Positions 25,939 through 33,653 of a stretch of 35,123 bases of DNA are shown here, piece after piece (the first letter of the stretch is position 1; every line of letters starts with the position of its first letter). The stretch is from Spirosoma oryzae. GTDB lineage: Bacteria > Bacteroidota > Bacteroidia > Cytophagales > Spirosomataceae. The translations under genes were made by a program, and so were the position numbers. Where the stretch lies: the NCBI RefSeq assembly GCF_003002825.1, contig NZ_PVTE01000041.1:1-35123 (forward strand), given 5' to 3'. Under the pieces are notes generated by a model, which was not told the DNA's origin, made no database searches, and saw only the letters and a program-made list of their open reading frames with translations.

Positions 25939-26098
25939 AAATACGACATATACCAGCAGATAAACGACATATGCCAGCAAATAAACGACATATACCAGCA
26001 GACAAACGACATATACCAGCACTAAATACGACATATGACAGCACCAAATACGACATACACCAGCAATCAGGCACGCTAAATACGACAAATGACAGCAA
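25939..26098 (+). repeat. Iteron cluster A, seven copies
   Basis: Consensus AAATACGACATATRMCAGCA plus one base. Copies start at 25939, 25960, 25981, 26002, 26024, 26046 and 26078. The first four are head-to-tail at exactly 21 bp, the next two at 22 bp, the last after 32 bp. The second to fourth copies carry AAACGAC instead of AATACGAC. These are Rep binding sites by position and form. Confidence 0.9.
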
Positions 26099-26130
26099 GT
26101 TTACCCAGTTATTTTGATTCCGAAGCAGAG

Positions 26131-26139
26131 TTATCCACA
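26131..26139 (+). promoter_or_regulatory. DnaA box
   Basis: TTATCCACA matches the DnaA-box consensus TTATNCACA exactly and lies between iteron clusters A and B. Confidence 0.7.
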
Positions 26140-26288
26140 GGTTTTATCCTTTGCTATTTTAGCCTTTAAGATGAGTTCTCGAGTAAAAGGCGAGCTCATA
26201 CCTTGAGCTAACAAGTATGTTGCCTTTTAAGGGTAACATATATTGGTCACTAGGCTCTAATAAGTGGTTATGATAGGTTTTTCCAGTG

Positions 26289-26342
26289 AAATACGACAAA
26301 TAACAGCAAGTAGAATCACCTAAATACGACATGTAACAGCAA
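26289..26342 (+). repeat. Iteron cluster B, two copies
   Basis: Copies at 26289-26309 (AAATACGACAAATAACAGCA) and 26322-26342 (AAATACGACATGTAACAGCA), 33 bp apart, close to three helical turns. Confidence 0.85.
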
Positions 26343-26515
26343 TCCTAACTGCCTGTTTAGGCTCCCTGCATTCCCTGCCAAACAAGCAAAAATTGTAACT
26401 TAAATCAGTATAAAGATTAACATTTTACTGATAATTCGTATTAAAACAAATTCTTAATTGTCTATTCAGATTTTTGTACAGAGCCGTTATTACGAGAATA
26501 AAAATAGTTTCGCTC

Positions 26516-26580
26516 AAATGCGACATATGACAGCAGTACTGTTGGCTTCATATTTGTTCAAATACGACAAATAACAGCAA
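26516..26580 (+). repeat. Iteron cluster C, two copies
   Basis: Copies at 26516-26536 (AAATGCGACATATGACAGCA) and 26560-26580 (AAATACGACAAATAACAGCA), 44 bp apart, near four helical turns. Between clusters B and C lies the most AT-rich stretch of the origin. Confidence 0.85.
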
Positions 26581-26659
26581 TTCGGCTACTCGCCAAAACC
26601 CCATTAACGGCTTGTAAAGGCTATTTTCGCAATTTTATGACTGGTTTATAAGGGCATTT

Positions 26660-26692
26660 AAATACGACATAGTATATTTACATGTCGTATTT
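26660..26692 (+). promoter_or_regulatory. Inverted half-iteron operator of rep
   Basis: AAATACGACAT (26660-26670) and its exact inverse ATGTCGTATTT (26682-26692) flank 11 bp, 52 bp before the rep start. The half sequence is the iteron front half. In iteron plasmids Rep dimers bind such a dyad to repress rep, while monomers bind the direct iterons. The spacer contains TATATTTA, close to the Bacteroidota -7 element TAnnTTTG, so the promoter may lie inside the operator. Confidence 0.75.
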
Positions 26693-26743
26693 GAGGACGT
26701 CCAATAGTTTCAGAACCTGATTGATAGGATCAATTAATTATCT

Positions 26744-27883
26744 ATGAAAGGTGTAACAAGATCGGGCAAATCTTTGATAGTCAAGCCAGTGACTCAGGCT
26801 GAGCAACTGGAAATATCGTTCGTGTCGTCATTCTTTAAAACGGCAGAAAACGAGTCAATCCCTGCTGAACCTCGTCCCAGTTTGAATTTGACCCGAATTC
26901 GGGAACCATTGCGGTTGCTTACTAATCGGACCAACGAACTTTCCTTCTTCGAACGGCGCATTTACTGGCTGGTGCTGCGTGAACTAAAAAGCATTCAGGA
27001 AATAAAGACAGAAAAGATCACGCCTTACTCCCAGATTTACTTTGAGTTTCACTACTCCGAGGTGGTCAGTGGCCACGTGTCGGTTACGCAACATCTGAGA
27101 AAAATTCTTCAAGCGTTCATGAAACGGATCATCACCCTGGAAGATCCAGTGTCAGGGCGTATTACCGATGCGATTGCGTTTCCGGTGGTGGATTACTGGC
27201 CGGGGAAGGGAGTCATTCAGATCAAGATGGCTCCTGAAGTCATTCCGATGTTTTTGGATATGAGCAAGGGCTACACCTCGTTCCAGCTTGAACAGGCGCT
27301 GGCTCTAACCAGTGAATATGCCCAGATATTGTTTCCAAATCTGACCCGCTACATTCACACCGGCTTCTGGCAAATATCACTTGAAGAGTTCCGCAAGCTG
27401 ATGTGCGTCAAGGATGGCAAGTACACCAACTTCAACGACATCCGACGTCGGGTGATTGATGTACCCCTGGCACAGATCAATTCGGAAACTAATCTTAACG
27501 TGACCTATGATGTACTCAAACAGAGTCGAACAGTAGTAGGTATCCGGTTTAACATAGAGCAGAAAAACAAACCAGGTGAGTTAACAGCCGATCAGCAGGC
27601 GGAACTCAAAAGAAACCTCAACCAGCAGTTCGATTTGATCATGCAGCTCGACACGGCTGACCTAATTGCCAAAGCGGGCGATTTACTTAAGCGCCATTAT
27701 CCCAGTTACACTCCTGAGCAGCGAAAGCAGATTCTTATGGAAGAACAAAAGCTGAAAGCGTTTATCTGGGCAGACTTACACGTTGAACATGGTTTTGCCA
27801 AGACTGACGCGCAGGCATATGTTGCTGAAAGCGTTTTCAATTATAAGAAAGGTAGAAAGAACAGCACAAACTCGAACAGGTAA
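26744..27883 (+). CDS. rep: Plasmid replication initiator, Rep_3 family
   Basis: 379 residues from the ATG at 26744. The Rep_3 double winged-helix fold is recognisable: LTNRTNELSFFERRIYWLVL, the segment QHLRKILQAFMKRIITLEDP, then EYAQILFPNLTRYIHTGFWQ and ISLEEFRKLMCVKDGKYTNF followed by the DNA-contacting RRRVIDVPLAQIN. The tail (YTPEQRKQILMEEQKLKAFI) is a helical extension. It binds the upstream iterons, opens the origin and represses itself at 26660-26692. Length fits the family, with a longer N-terminus than RepE. The neighbouring origin makes the call firm. Confidence 0.92.
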   Translation: MKGVTRSGKSLIVKPVTQAEQLEISFVSSFFKTAENESIPAEPRPSLNLTRIREPLRLLTNRTNELSFFERRIYWLVLRELKSIQEIKTEKITPYSQIYFEFHYSEVVSGHVSVTQHLRKILQAFMKRIITLEDPVSGRITDAIAFPVVDYWPGKGVIQIKMAPEVIPMFLDMSKGYTSFQLEQALALTSEYAQILFPNLTRYIHTGFWQISLEEFRKLMCVKDGKYTNFNDIRRRVIDVPLAQINSETNLNVTYDVLKQSRTVVGIRFNIEQKNKPGELTADQQAELKRNLNQQFDLIMQLDTADLIAKAGDLLKRHYPSYTPEQRKQILMEEQKLKAFIWADLHVEHGFAKTDAQAYVAESVFNYKKGRKNSTNSNR

Positions 27884-28030
27884 GCTTGAGGACCGGCTAC
27901 TTAAAAAATTTCGGCAACAAGACCAGCAGACCGTCGCAAACTGGCAGTCGCACCAGTAAGTAGGTACGGGAATGAGTCTGCTGGTTGCTTCGAGAAAAAG
28001 GATAAGTTTAGTAGCCCCTAGCGCCTAACT

Positions 28031-29734
28031 ATGAAATTTAATGATAACGATATCGAAGCCCTGCTGAACTTTGATGGCAATACCCCCATCGGCCAGTACA
28101 ACCAGTTGCAGTGGACTACCGATTTTGGGGCCGATGCCACGGGGCTTACGGCTAAGATCGTTTCGGCGCATGAATTCTTCCATAGCGAGCTTAATAATAC
28201 CACTGTTTACGGTTGTCTGTTGCAAAGCTACGCCTACCTCAGCCGGGGTAAATCCCCCTTTCAAAGTGCCTTTAAACAGCTATTGGTGGAACTGGTCCAA
28301 CAATGCCGTGAGGCTCACGAAGTTTATGCAACCTGGCTGAGTATAACTGTCTTCAGCCAGAATATAGATGATCAACAAGCCCGCAATGTTCTAATGGGCA
28401 ACCAACTTTATGAATCCTACTATACCCTGGGTAACGAATTGGTTAGTGAGTTTCCCAGCCTGTATCTACGGCAGCAAGTATTGACCGCCTGCCTTCGGTT
28501 TTGTTTTCAAAGTCAGACGCTGGCTCAGACAATTTTGGGACATCTGACGGATTTCGCCCAATCGTCCGTACGGTCATCTGAATTTCCCAATCAGCGGTTT
28601 CATCACATTAGGCAACACGTAGGCCCCTCGGTGCTATACGCCTGGGTCAACGAGTACATCGAACAGCGGAAAGGCTTACCCGCTATTGACCTGCTGGCGG
28701 CTGCCTTAGCTGGTCAGGAAGATACCCAGGCTCTACTGGCTAGGGAAAACAATGATCTCGCGGAGCAATTAATGACCTGGATTTATCAGACGCTCCAAGC
28801 GCATTTTAACGCACGTGGCTCAGCCTCCTTTGACAGCCGGGCTCATTTATCATTTTTTAGTCAGTTGCTGGAGCATTTGCAAACGAACTATCCGTTGCCG
28901 GAATCACCGAATCAGTTGATTCCCAATCAAACACCCGACGATTATGAGCGGAGTATGGTTGTCACTTTCGAAAACGAAACCATTCTACTCGCACAGAAGC
29001 CTTTGTCCTGCATTATTCGTCATCCCCACGAATTGACGGCTGATTTGACAGAGCGGCTACTCCAGGGCATTGGTGATGAGCCGCATTTGTTTATCACCGG
29101 CCGGCTTAGCTTTCTACTTAGGGATCAGTACCAGTTTGCTGACCCGCTGGATGAGGCCTGGCTTAGGCAAATAAATGGCCCGTTTACGGCGATCCAGTAT
29201 AGCTACCTGACGGAACAGGGGCGGGTGGTCGTTTTTATCCCCTTTGATTCGGTTACGGCACTAACCCAGTTTCTGATGGGTAAGGCTGCCGGAGTGCCCG
29301 TCCTTGGATGCGTGGCTGTGAGCGCAGCCTATCAGTCGGCTTGGTGGCAGGAGTGGGGTGATTTCTTTATGGATCAATGTCAAACCAGCTGTTTGCTACT
29401 AGATATATCACCCCTACACTTTGTCGAGGACGTCTTCATCCAGGACGAGTTTGTCTATTATGGCAAGATGATTATTAATACGGGGGACCGAAGCTTCACA
29501 ACATTAGTTTTCCAGACAATTCAGGCGGGCCAAATCCAGGCTACCTTAATCGCACCCTGTAGTGACGTATATGGGTCAGTTCTGCATTATTACATCCAGC
29601 ATCGGTATCAACAGTATCAACTTGATTCATTACTAACCAAAATTGAGTATCGCCAATTGCCACTGATACTCGGACATTTGTTTAAAGAAGAACGTTCGTT
29701 TTATTTTCGCTCGCCAAATACGCAGTTCCTATGA
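28031..29734 (+). CDS. Unknown protein, 567 aa, with HEFFH motif
   Basis: ATG at 28031, 147 bp after rep. The N-terminus holds SAHEFFHSELNNTTVYGCLL with HEFFH at 47-51, the HExxH form of zinc metallopeptidases, set in a predicted helix. The rest is mostly helical to about 270 (QSYAYLSRG, AHEVYATWLSITVFSQNIDD), followed by a mixed alpha/beta half (DDYERSMVVTFENETILLAQ, HLFITGRLSFLLRDQYQF). No signal peptide or membrane helix, so a cytosolic protein. I do not recognise the family; the third zinc ligand cannot be fixed by eye. Its stop overlaps the start of the 197-aa partner (ATGA), so the two are translated together. A conflict or defence protease is one idea, not shown. Confidence 0.75.
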   Translation: MKFNDNDIEALLNFDGNTPIGQYNQLQWTTDFGADATGLTAKIVSAHEFFHSELNNTTVYGCLLQSYAYLSRGKSPFQSAFKQLLVELVQQCREAHEVYATWLSITVFSQNIDDQQARNVLMGNQLYESYYTLGNELVSEFPSLYLRQQVLTACLRFCFQSQTLAQTILGHLTDFAQSSVRSSEFPNQRFHHIRQHVGPSVLYAWVNEYIEQRKGLPAIDLLAAALAGQEDTQALLARENNDLAEQLMTWIYQTLQAHFNARGSASFDSRAHLSFFSQLLEHLQTNYPLPESPNQLIPNQTPDDYERSMVVTFENETILLAQKPLSCIIRHPHELTADLTERLLQGIGDEPHLFITGRLSFLLRDQYQFADPLDEAWLRQINGPFTAIQYSYLTEQGRVVVFIPFDSVTALTQFLMGKAAGVPVLGCVAVSAAYQSAWWQEWGDFFMDQCQTSCLLLDISPLHFVEDVFIQDEFVYYGKMIINTGDRSFTTLVFQTIQAGQIQATLIAPCSDVYGSVLHYYIQHRYQQYQLDSLLTKIEYRQLPLILGHLFKEERSFYFRSPNTQFL

Positions 29735-30324
29735 ATGATTTTATCGACGATTTTTTAGCCGCCGATACCCAAACTGTTTCATTTGACAGTCAGCAGTTGA
29801 TGGCTTATTGGCATGAGTTGGTAGCTCAAACCGATTCATCTGCAGGGGTAGCCCAGCCATTTCTGACAACGCAGTTCCTCCAGATTCTAGCGAGCCAACC
29901 CGCATCGGAAGCGCTCGATATGAAAACCAACGGGTGGAAAATTTCGGTTAGTAAATCTTTATTAAAGAATACACTCGTAACGGCTACCTTAACCACCATC
30001 CTTCGTTATCTCGGCGAAGCGCAACTGGCTACCGCCGTTCTACCAACCCTTATTCCAATGCTATTTGAAATCGAGCAGATTGAGTTGACCAAAAAAGAAG
30101 AAGAAATCTGGTTACGATTGCCGGTCAAAAAATCGAAGAAACACCTTAAAACGGCCGAAGAATGGTACGAGAGTTTGCCCGAAAATGTACGCAACCAGAT
30201 TCATTTTTTAGACTTTATCGAATTCCTAGATAAGCTAAATCTGGCGGGCTTTGCCGACGAGAAACACGGACGGTATCGACTTTTTATAAAGGGGAAAAAC
30301 AAATTCAAAATTACTATCACGTAA
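29731..30324 (+). CDS. Unknown partner protein, 197 aa
   Basis: Starts in the ATGA overlap (29731-29734) with the HEFFH protein. Begins MNDFIDDFLAADTQTVSFDS. The middle is hydrophobic and helical (SLLKNTLVTATLTTILRYLG, LATAVLPTLIPMLFEIEQIE) and may pack against the partner or a membrane. A charged linker (KKEEEIWLRLPVKKSKKHLK) leads to a small C-terminal domain (EEWYESLPENVRNQIHFLDF) ending in a basic FIKGKNKFKITIT that could be winged-helix-like. No family recognised. The tight coupling suggests a fixed stoichiometric pair. Confidence 0.72.
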   Translation: MNDFIDDFLAADTQTVSFDSQQLMAYWHELVAQTDSSAGVAQPFLTTQFLQILASQPASEALDMKTNGWKISVSKSLLKNTLVTATLTTILRYLGEAQLATAVLPTLIPMLFEIEQIELTKKEEEIWLRLPVKKSKKHLKTAEEWYESLPENVRNQIHFLDFIEFLDKLNLAGFADEKHGRYRLFIKGKNKFKITIT

Positions 30325-30753
30325 CGCAAGAATTATCAGCCGATTATTTGAAAAAAATTTAGGCTTAATTTAATCCTTATTTTAAGCGATTATACTTAGT
30401 GATAGGTTCGTTAGGCATAGACCACCCCACTGTACGGTATATTTATAACTGTGCTAGCTATTGGCATGCAAAATGTCAAAAGTGAGATAGATCTATGGTC
30501 ATACTATAGACCTATTTTTCTCTCCTCTGTGAAACTAATGATGCTGAGGCTCACAGGGGAGCGTTTTATAAAACGACTCCAGAACAACAACAGCAGTTAC
30601 GAGCCGACTTGGGTGCAGCTGTTCATCGTTGGTTCACAATGGTCTAATTTGCTCGACACTGTATTATCTATCCATAGAACAGAATCTTGAGCGTATAACT
30701 AGAAGAGAGCAAGTGTTTTCTTTATAAAAATTTTTAACAAGATCGACACTTAT
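30325..30753. other. AT-rich intergenic stretch with a gene scrap
   Basis: After the 197-aa gene there is an AT-rich stretch with weak hairpin arms (GCTTAA and TTAAGC, 30363-30388). A + frame near 30545-30650 reads GAFYKTTPEQQQQLRADLGA then AVHRWFTMV and a stop, which looks like a true protein tail without a start. A 79-codon frame overlapping it is less protein-like. I see no complete gene. Confidence 0.4.
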
Positions 30754-31101
30754 ATGAATCCTCCTCAATTAGGTAGTATAGCTGAACTGCACTGGCAGGA
30801 CATCATAGAAACGTGTGCCAACGTAATGGCTAGAACACCGAGTGAAGATATATTCAAGATTGAAGTAGCTCTCTCAGAGGCTAAAAGACCGTTGTTGGCT
30901 GATCAAATCCTTACCGATTTTTTTGGTCAACATAAATCGGTAAGGATTACCTTTTTTCACAAAACCGACAAGTGGGGTTTTGAAGTATGCGACAAGTGGG
31001 GGCGGTCATATCAACCTGCTACAGCAACTTTTACAACGAAGTATGCTGCCTTCCATAACGCGTTCAGACGTTTAAACTACTTTCTGCCTATATTTAGATA
31101 A
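30754..31101 (+). CDS. Hypothetical protein, 115 aa
   Basis: ATG at 30754. Starts MNPPQLGSIAELHWQDIIET. The C-terminal half is beta-rich with aromatic residues (VRITFFHKTDKWGFEVCDKW) and ends HNAFRRLNYFLPIFR. Soluble, about neutral. Family not recognised. It stands alone on the + strand, before a long region read on the other strand. Confidence 0.55.
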   Translation: MNPPQLGSIAELHWQDIIETCANVMARTPSEDIFKIEVALSEAKRPLLADQILTDFFGQHKSVRITFFHKTDKWGFEVCDKWGRSYQPATATFTTKYAAFHNAFRRLNYFLPIFR

Positions 31102-31425
31102 GTAGTTTAAGGATCATTCCCACCTATCAGCCAAGCCTGTAATTGTATATCGCTAACCGAAAGTGGACAGATGGGGGTGAAAACGGGAGCGATTGAAACA
31201 AGCCGAATCGAGAGCTGGCCAGCCCCAGCAACTATCCCCCATAAGGAAGCTGGCGGGTAAATAGTGCTTCGTTACAGCTTGGAGTGTTTGACCAGCTAGA
31301 AAACGGGTTCGTTAAAAGCCAGCATTGTAAGAATTGTAGTCTTGTTCAGCACAAACCGGCTATGCTGTAGGTCATCGCCAAGTACCCGCCATCGAGTGGA
31401 CCTGTATGCTGAGTTCGCTTAACAG
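31102..31425. other. Gene-free stretch
   Basis: No gene is seen. A + frame ENGFVKSQHCKNCSLVQHKP near 31300 has a zinc-finger-like HCxxC spacing but no start. The rest has no signal I can support. Confidence 0.35.
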
Positions 31426-31509
31426 CTAGTAAGCGCGGGGCTGCCTTGCTTCGAACGCGCTGGATAGTTGCCTTAGGGCTTCCGTGCGATCAGCGCCACG
31501 ATTAGCCAT
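31426..31509 (-). CDS. Possible very small protein, 27 aa
   Basis: MANRGADRTEALRQLSSAFE then ARQPRAY and stop. The ATG (31507-31509) overlaps the end of the upstream gene by 8 bp (ATGGCTAA), a typical coupling pattern. Highly charged and helical. Last member of the minus-strand small-gene array. Could be a chance frame. Confidence 0.4.
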   Translation of the reverse strand: MANRGADRTEALRQLSSAFEARQPRAY

Positions 31510-31711
31510 GTGCTTGAGTGATCCGTTTGACGATGGCTTCATAAGACTCATTGATCAGCAGAATACTCCCATCCAGCGGCACCTGCTCCGAGCGGGAGAT
31601 CCCAACATGTAGTTGACAGCTTTCCTGTCCAACCCGGCGCACCCGCTGAATGTGATCTACGTTTACCAGTTCAGGCTGGCCCTCGACTAACACGGTGATG
31701 AATTTAGGCAT
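31502..31711 (-). CDS. Small hypothetical protein, 69 aa
   Basis: MPKFITVLVEGQPELVNVDH, then IQRVRRVGQESCQLHVGISR and a close LLINESYEAIVKRI. It resembles small single-domain beta proteins frequent on Bacteroidota mobile elements, in which a strand pair is followed by an ESYEEI-type helix. Exact family not named. Part of the minus-strand array of tiny genes, overlapped at its end by the 27-aa frame. Confidence 0.6.
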   Translation of the reverse strand: MPKFITVLVEGQPELVNVDHIQRVRRVGQESCQLHVGISRSEQVPLDGSILLINESYEAIVKRITQAHG

Positions 31712-31751
31712 CTACTGCTTAATTGAATGAGATGGGGTTACTTGTCTAGAC

Positions 31752-32132
31752 TTAACAGAGACGCCCCCCAGGGGGCGCAGGTTCAGCTGCCGGGTAATCG
31801 ATGCCTGCCCAGCCAATACGGAGGCTATCCAGATAGCGGACTACCCGGACGGCGTGGAAGGGGGCACCCACAGCACTCATCTCGCCGTGGATGTAGCCGT
31901 CAGCAAAAACAGTCAAAATTTTAGTGCCCTGGCGGGTTTGCCCCATCAGGCCAATTGAGTTGTTTGGCGTTAGCCAATCGTTTCTAATCTGGCCATCGAT
32001 CGGTTCCCCAAAGGCTGCGGTAAAAAGAGTCTTTTTTTCCTGATCGGTCAGGCTCGCTAGCGATCGACGGGGAAACTCCGAGCAGGCGGGATCATGAGCC
32101 ATTTTCGTCTGTGTAGTTTGTCGACCGGGCAT
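31752..32132 (-). CDS. Hypothetical protein, 126 aa
   Basis: ATG at 32130-32132 with a GGGAG ribosome site; an internal ATG at 32100-32102 (MAHDPACSEFPRRSL) is a possible second start. Has LTDQEKKTLFTAAFGEPIDG, NDWLTPNNSIGLMGQTRQGT and a conserved-looking VFADGYIHGEMSAVGAPFHA. The composition is that of a real protein, but I do not recognise it. Forty bases upstream of the 69-aa gene, same strand. Confidence 0.6.
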   Translation of the reverse strand: MPGRQTTQTKMAHDPACSEFPRRSLASLTDQEKKTLFTAAFGEPIDGQIRNDWLTPNNSIGLMGQTRQGTKILTVFADGYIHGEMSAVGAPFHAVRVVRYLDSLRIGWAGIDYPAAEPAPPGGRLC

Positions 32133-32299
32133 TGTTCTCCCGGCTGATTGCGGCTTAGTCTTCAGCCGTGGGCCGGTTGAGTCCTCCGAAGCGCGTGCTT
32201 CAATGGCCGGTGGCGGGCGTTATAACGGGGAACAACAGGTGGACGATGGGGCACAACTTTACGCTCAACGCGCAGCAGTAAGCACAAAAAACTACAGGG

Positions 32300-32539
32300 C
32301 TATTGCACGGCCAGACCCAGTATATAGTGCTCGTCAACACCAGCAAACTGCCGTACTTCGACCAATAAATCCTTCCCCTGCCAGCTCAGCAGGTCAACCC
32401 CGTTGATCGAGTTATGGCTCATGCTCATCTCAGCACCACCCCGGAAGACACCCATGATGTTGACCAGTCGGTTAGGGGTCATTACCGGACCGTCGACGGT
32501 AAAAAGTTGATCGAAATTCATTCGGGTCGCGTAACTCAT
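32300..32539 (-). CDS. Small hypothetical protein, 79 aa
   Basis: MSYATRMNFDQLFTVDGPVM, then TPNRLVNIMGVFRGGAEMSM and GVDLLSWQGKDLLVEVRQFA. Looks like a small beta-barrel or beta-sandwich domain. ATG start at 32537-32539; weak ribosome site. It shares the idea 'TPN..G.MG' with the 126-aa neighbour (TPNNSIGLMG versus TPNRLVNIMG), so the two may be distant relatives. Confidence 0.55.
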   Translation of the reverse strand: MSYATRMNFDQLFTVDGPVMTPNRLVNIMGVFRGGAEMSMSHNSINGVDLLSWQGKDLLVEVRQFAGVDEHYILGLAVQ

Positions 32540-32589
32540 AGTCGGTTGGAAACGGCTACACCAAAGCTGATCCGTAATTTAGTTGCCCC

Positions 32590-32775
32590 CTAACAGGGAG
32601 GGACGGCCGAGAACTGAGCAATCAGATCGCTGCGGTTACTGGCCTGAGCGGGCGTCAAATACAAGATGGTGTCCGGGCTGCCTTGTAGCAGGTAAGGCTG
32701 CTTGTGAGCGGGAATGCGTGCTGGCGGTAACGGCTGACGTAGCTTGGCTGGGATTGGAATAGCGGGGTAGTTCAC
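32590..32775 (-). CDS. Small hypothetical protein, 61 aa
   Basis: GTG start at 32773-32775. Proline-rich N-terminus (NYPAIPIPAKLRQPLPPARI) followed by LYLTPAQASNRSDLIAQFSA. No family. The frame ends 50 bp before the 79-aa gene. Member of the small-gene array; moderate confidence because of the GTG start and the missing clear ribosome site. Confidence 0.45.
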   Translation of the reverse strand: MNYPAIPIPAKLRQPLPPARIPAHKQPYLLQGSPDTILYLTPAQASNRSDLIAQFSAVPPC

Positions 32776-32805
32776 GTGAGAGGGTTAAAACGGGTTCATT
32801 ATCCG

Positions 32806-33027
32806 CTACAGGACAAGGCCCGAAGCGGAAGCAATCAAGCTAGTCGAACTAATCGTCAACTCGTCGCCAAAATGGACGGCTTGTAGACTGACGTCCCGTG
32901 CACTGGGATGGCTGGTCAGAAACCGTCGTCTGGCCTCAGCTTCGCTAATGTTAAGAAAGCCTCGTTTCCAGGCTTTAGGACTCACTGAACCGTAGCCAGT
33001 GATGATCAGCAGCGTGTTTGTGGTCAT
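32806..33027 (-). CDS. Small hypothetical protein, 73 aa
   Basis: MTTNTLLIITGYGSVSPKAW, then KRGFLNISEAEARRRFLTSH and DVSLQAVHFGDELTISSTSL. Balanced composition with a helix (SEAEARRRFLTSHPS) between strands. ATG at 33025-33027. No family recognised. Same strand and spacing as its neighbours. Confidence 0.55.
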   Translation of the reverse strand: MTTNTLLIITGYGSVSPKAWKRGFLNISEAEARRRFLTSHPSARDVSLQAVHFGDELTISSTSLIASASGLVL

Positions 33028-33092
33028 AGATAATAGACTCAGTTAATAGGGATAGGGATATCATCGCCGTTTACCGTGAGCGGTCAGGCGCG

Positions 33093-33353
33093 TTACAAGC
33101 CCCGGTAGAGGCGCATGTCAGCCAGATTATGTTCTGTCTGCTGGGTGTGATCACTCAGCAGCGTGCAGATCACTTTATGCCGAATGGATCGTTTTGTTTG
33201 CAGGTATCCCTCACTACCGTAGTCTTTGAGAGCTAGCAGGCGCAGGGGGTTATTACAATCGAAAACGACTAGTGGCACCTTATGTTGATCCAGATGCTGT
33301 TGAATCACGGTACTATCGAGTGGATTAGTGGTACCAAAAAGCGGATTAGGCAT
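33093..33353 (-). CDS. Small hypothetical protein, 86 aa
   Basis: I prefer the ATG at 33351-33353 (MPNPLFGTTNPLDSTVIQQH); a TTG at 33383 would add ten residues. Contains HKVPLVVFDCNNPLRLLALK and a basic end with IRHKVICTLLSDHTQQTEHN. Looks like a real soluble protein. No family. Upstream, the 120 bp to the next small gene hold a frame (RWLINKVVALRLQAPDIDL) cut by a stop, possibly one more, broken member. Confidence 0.5.
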   Translation of the reverse strand: MPNPLFGTTNPLDSTVIQQHLDQHKVPLVVFDCNNPLRLLALKDYGSEGYLQTKRSIRHKVICTLLSDHTQQTEHNLADMRLYRGL

Positions 33354-33503
33354 CAGTCGTATTTGTTGGGTGAGGAGAGCCAATTGAGCAACGTGAATTT
33401 GAGTACGCCCAGTGCCACCCTACAAGTCAATGTCAGGTGCTTGTAGGCGCAGCGCTACTACTTTGTTGATTAACCAGCGCTAATCGATGGGCTTGACGCC
33501 TAT

Positions 33504-33653
33504 TTATTTGCTTGGCTTCTTGTCGGTCGGATGAGCCGCCGTGAATGCCGCTTCCCGACGCAAATAAGCCGGTAAACTAGCTGTTCCCGTGCTTTTAGCG
33601 GGCTTAGTGGAGAGTTTCTTCAGGTTTTTATTTTTCTTATCTTGAGTAGCCAT
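33504..33653 (-). CDS. Small basic protein, 49 aa
   Basis: MATQDKKNKNLKKLSTKPAK, then STGTASLPAYLRREAAFTAA and HPTDKKPSK. Very lysine-rich at both ends with a short helix in the middle, so it may bind nucleic acid. ATG at 33651-33653. It is the first gene of the minus-strand array that runs down to 31426. Confidence 0.5.
   Translation of the reverse strand: MATQDKKNKNLKKLSTKPAKSTGTASLPAYLRREAAFTAAHPTDKKPSK

Larger units (their letters stand above)
25735..26743. other. Iteron-type plasmid replication origin region
   Basis: About 1 kb without genes, AT-rich, holding eleven direct iterons, a DnaA box, an AT-rich stretch at about 26380-26480 and an inverted half-iteron in front of the Rep_3 gene. 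This is the classic layout of iteron plasmids. Replication should begin here after Rep and DnaA binding; the likely melting region is the AT-rich stretch. Confidence 0.85.

Noticed and set aside
25939..26580. CRISPR-like array of about 21-bp repeats
   Set aside because: The repeats are head-to-tail or spaced by whole helical turns without unique 30-bp spacers, no cas gene is present, and a Rep_3 initiator follows directly. They are iterons.
30451..30690. 79-codon plus-strand frame
   Set aside because: A different frame over the same bases gives a more natural protein tail (PEQQQQLRADLGAAVHRW); the region is more likely a remnant.
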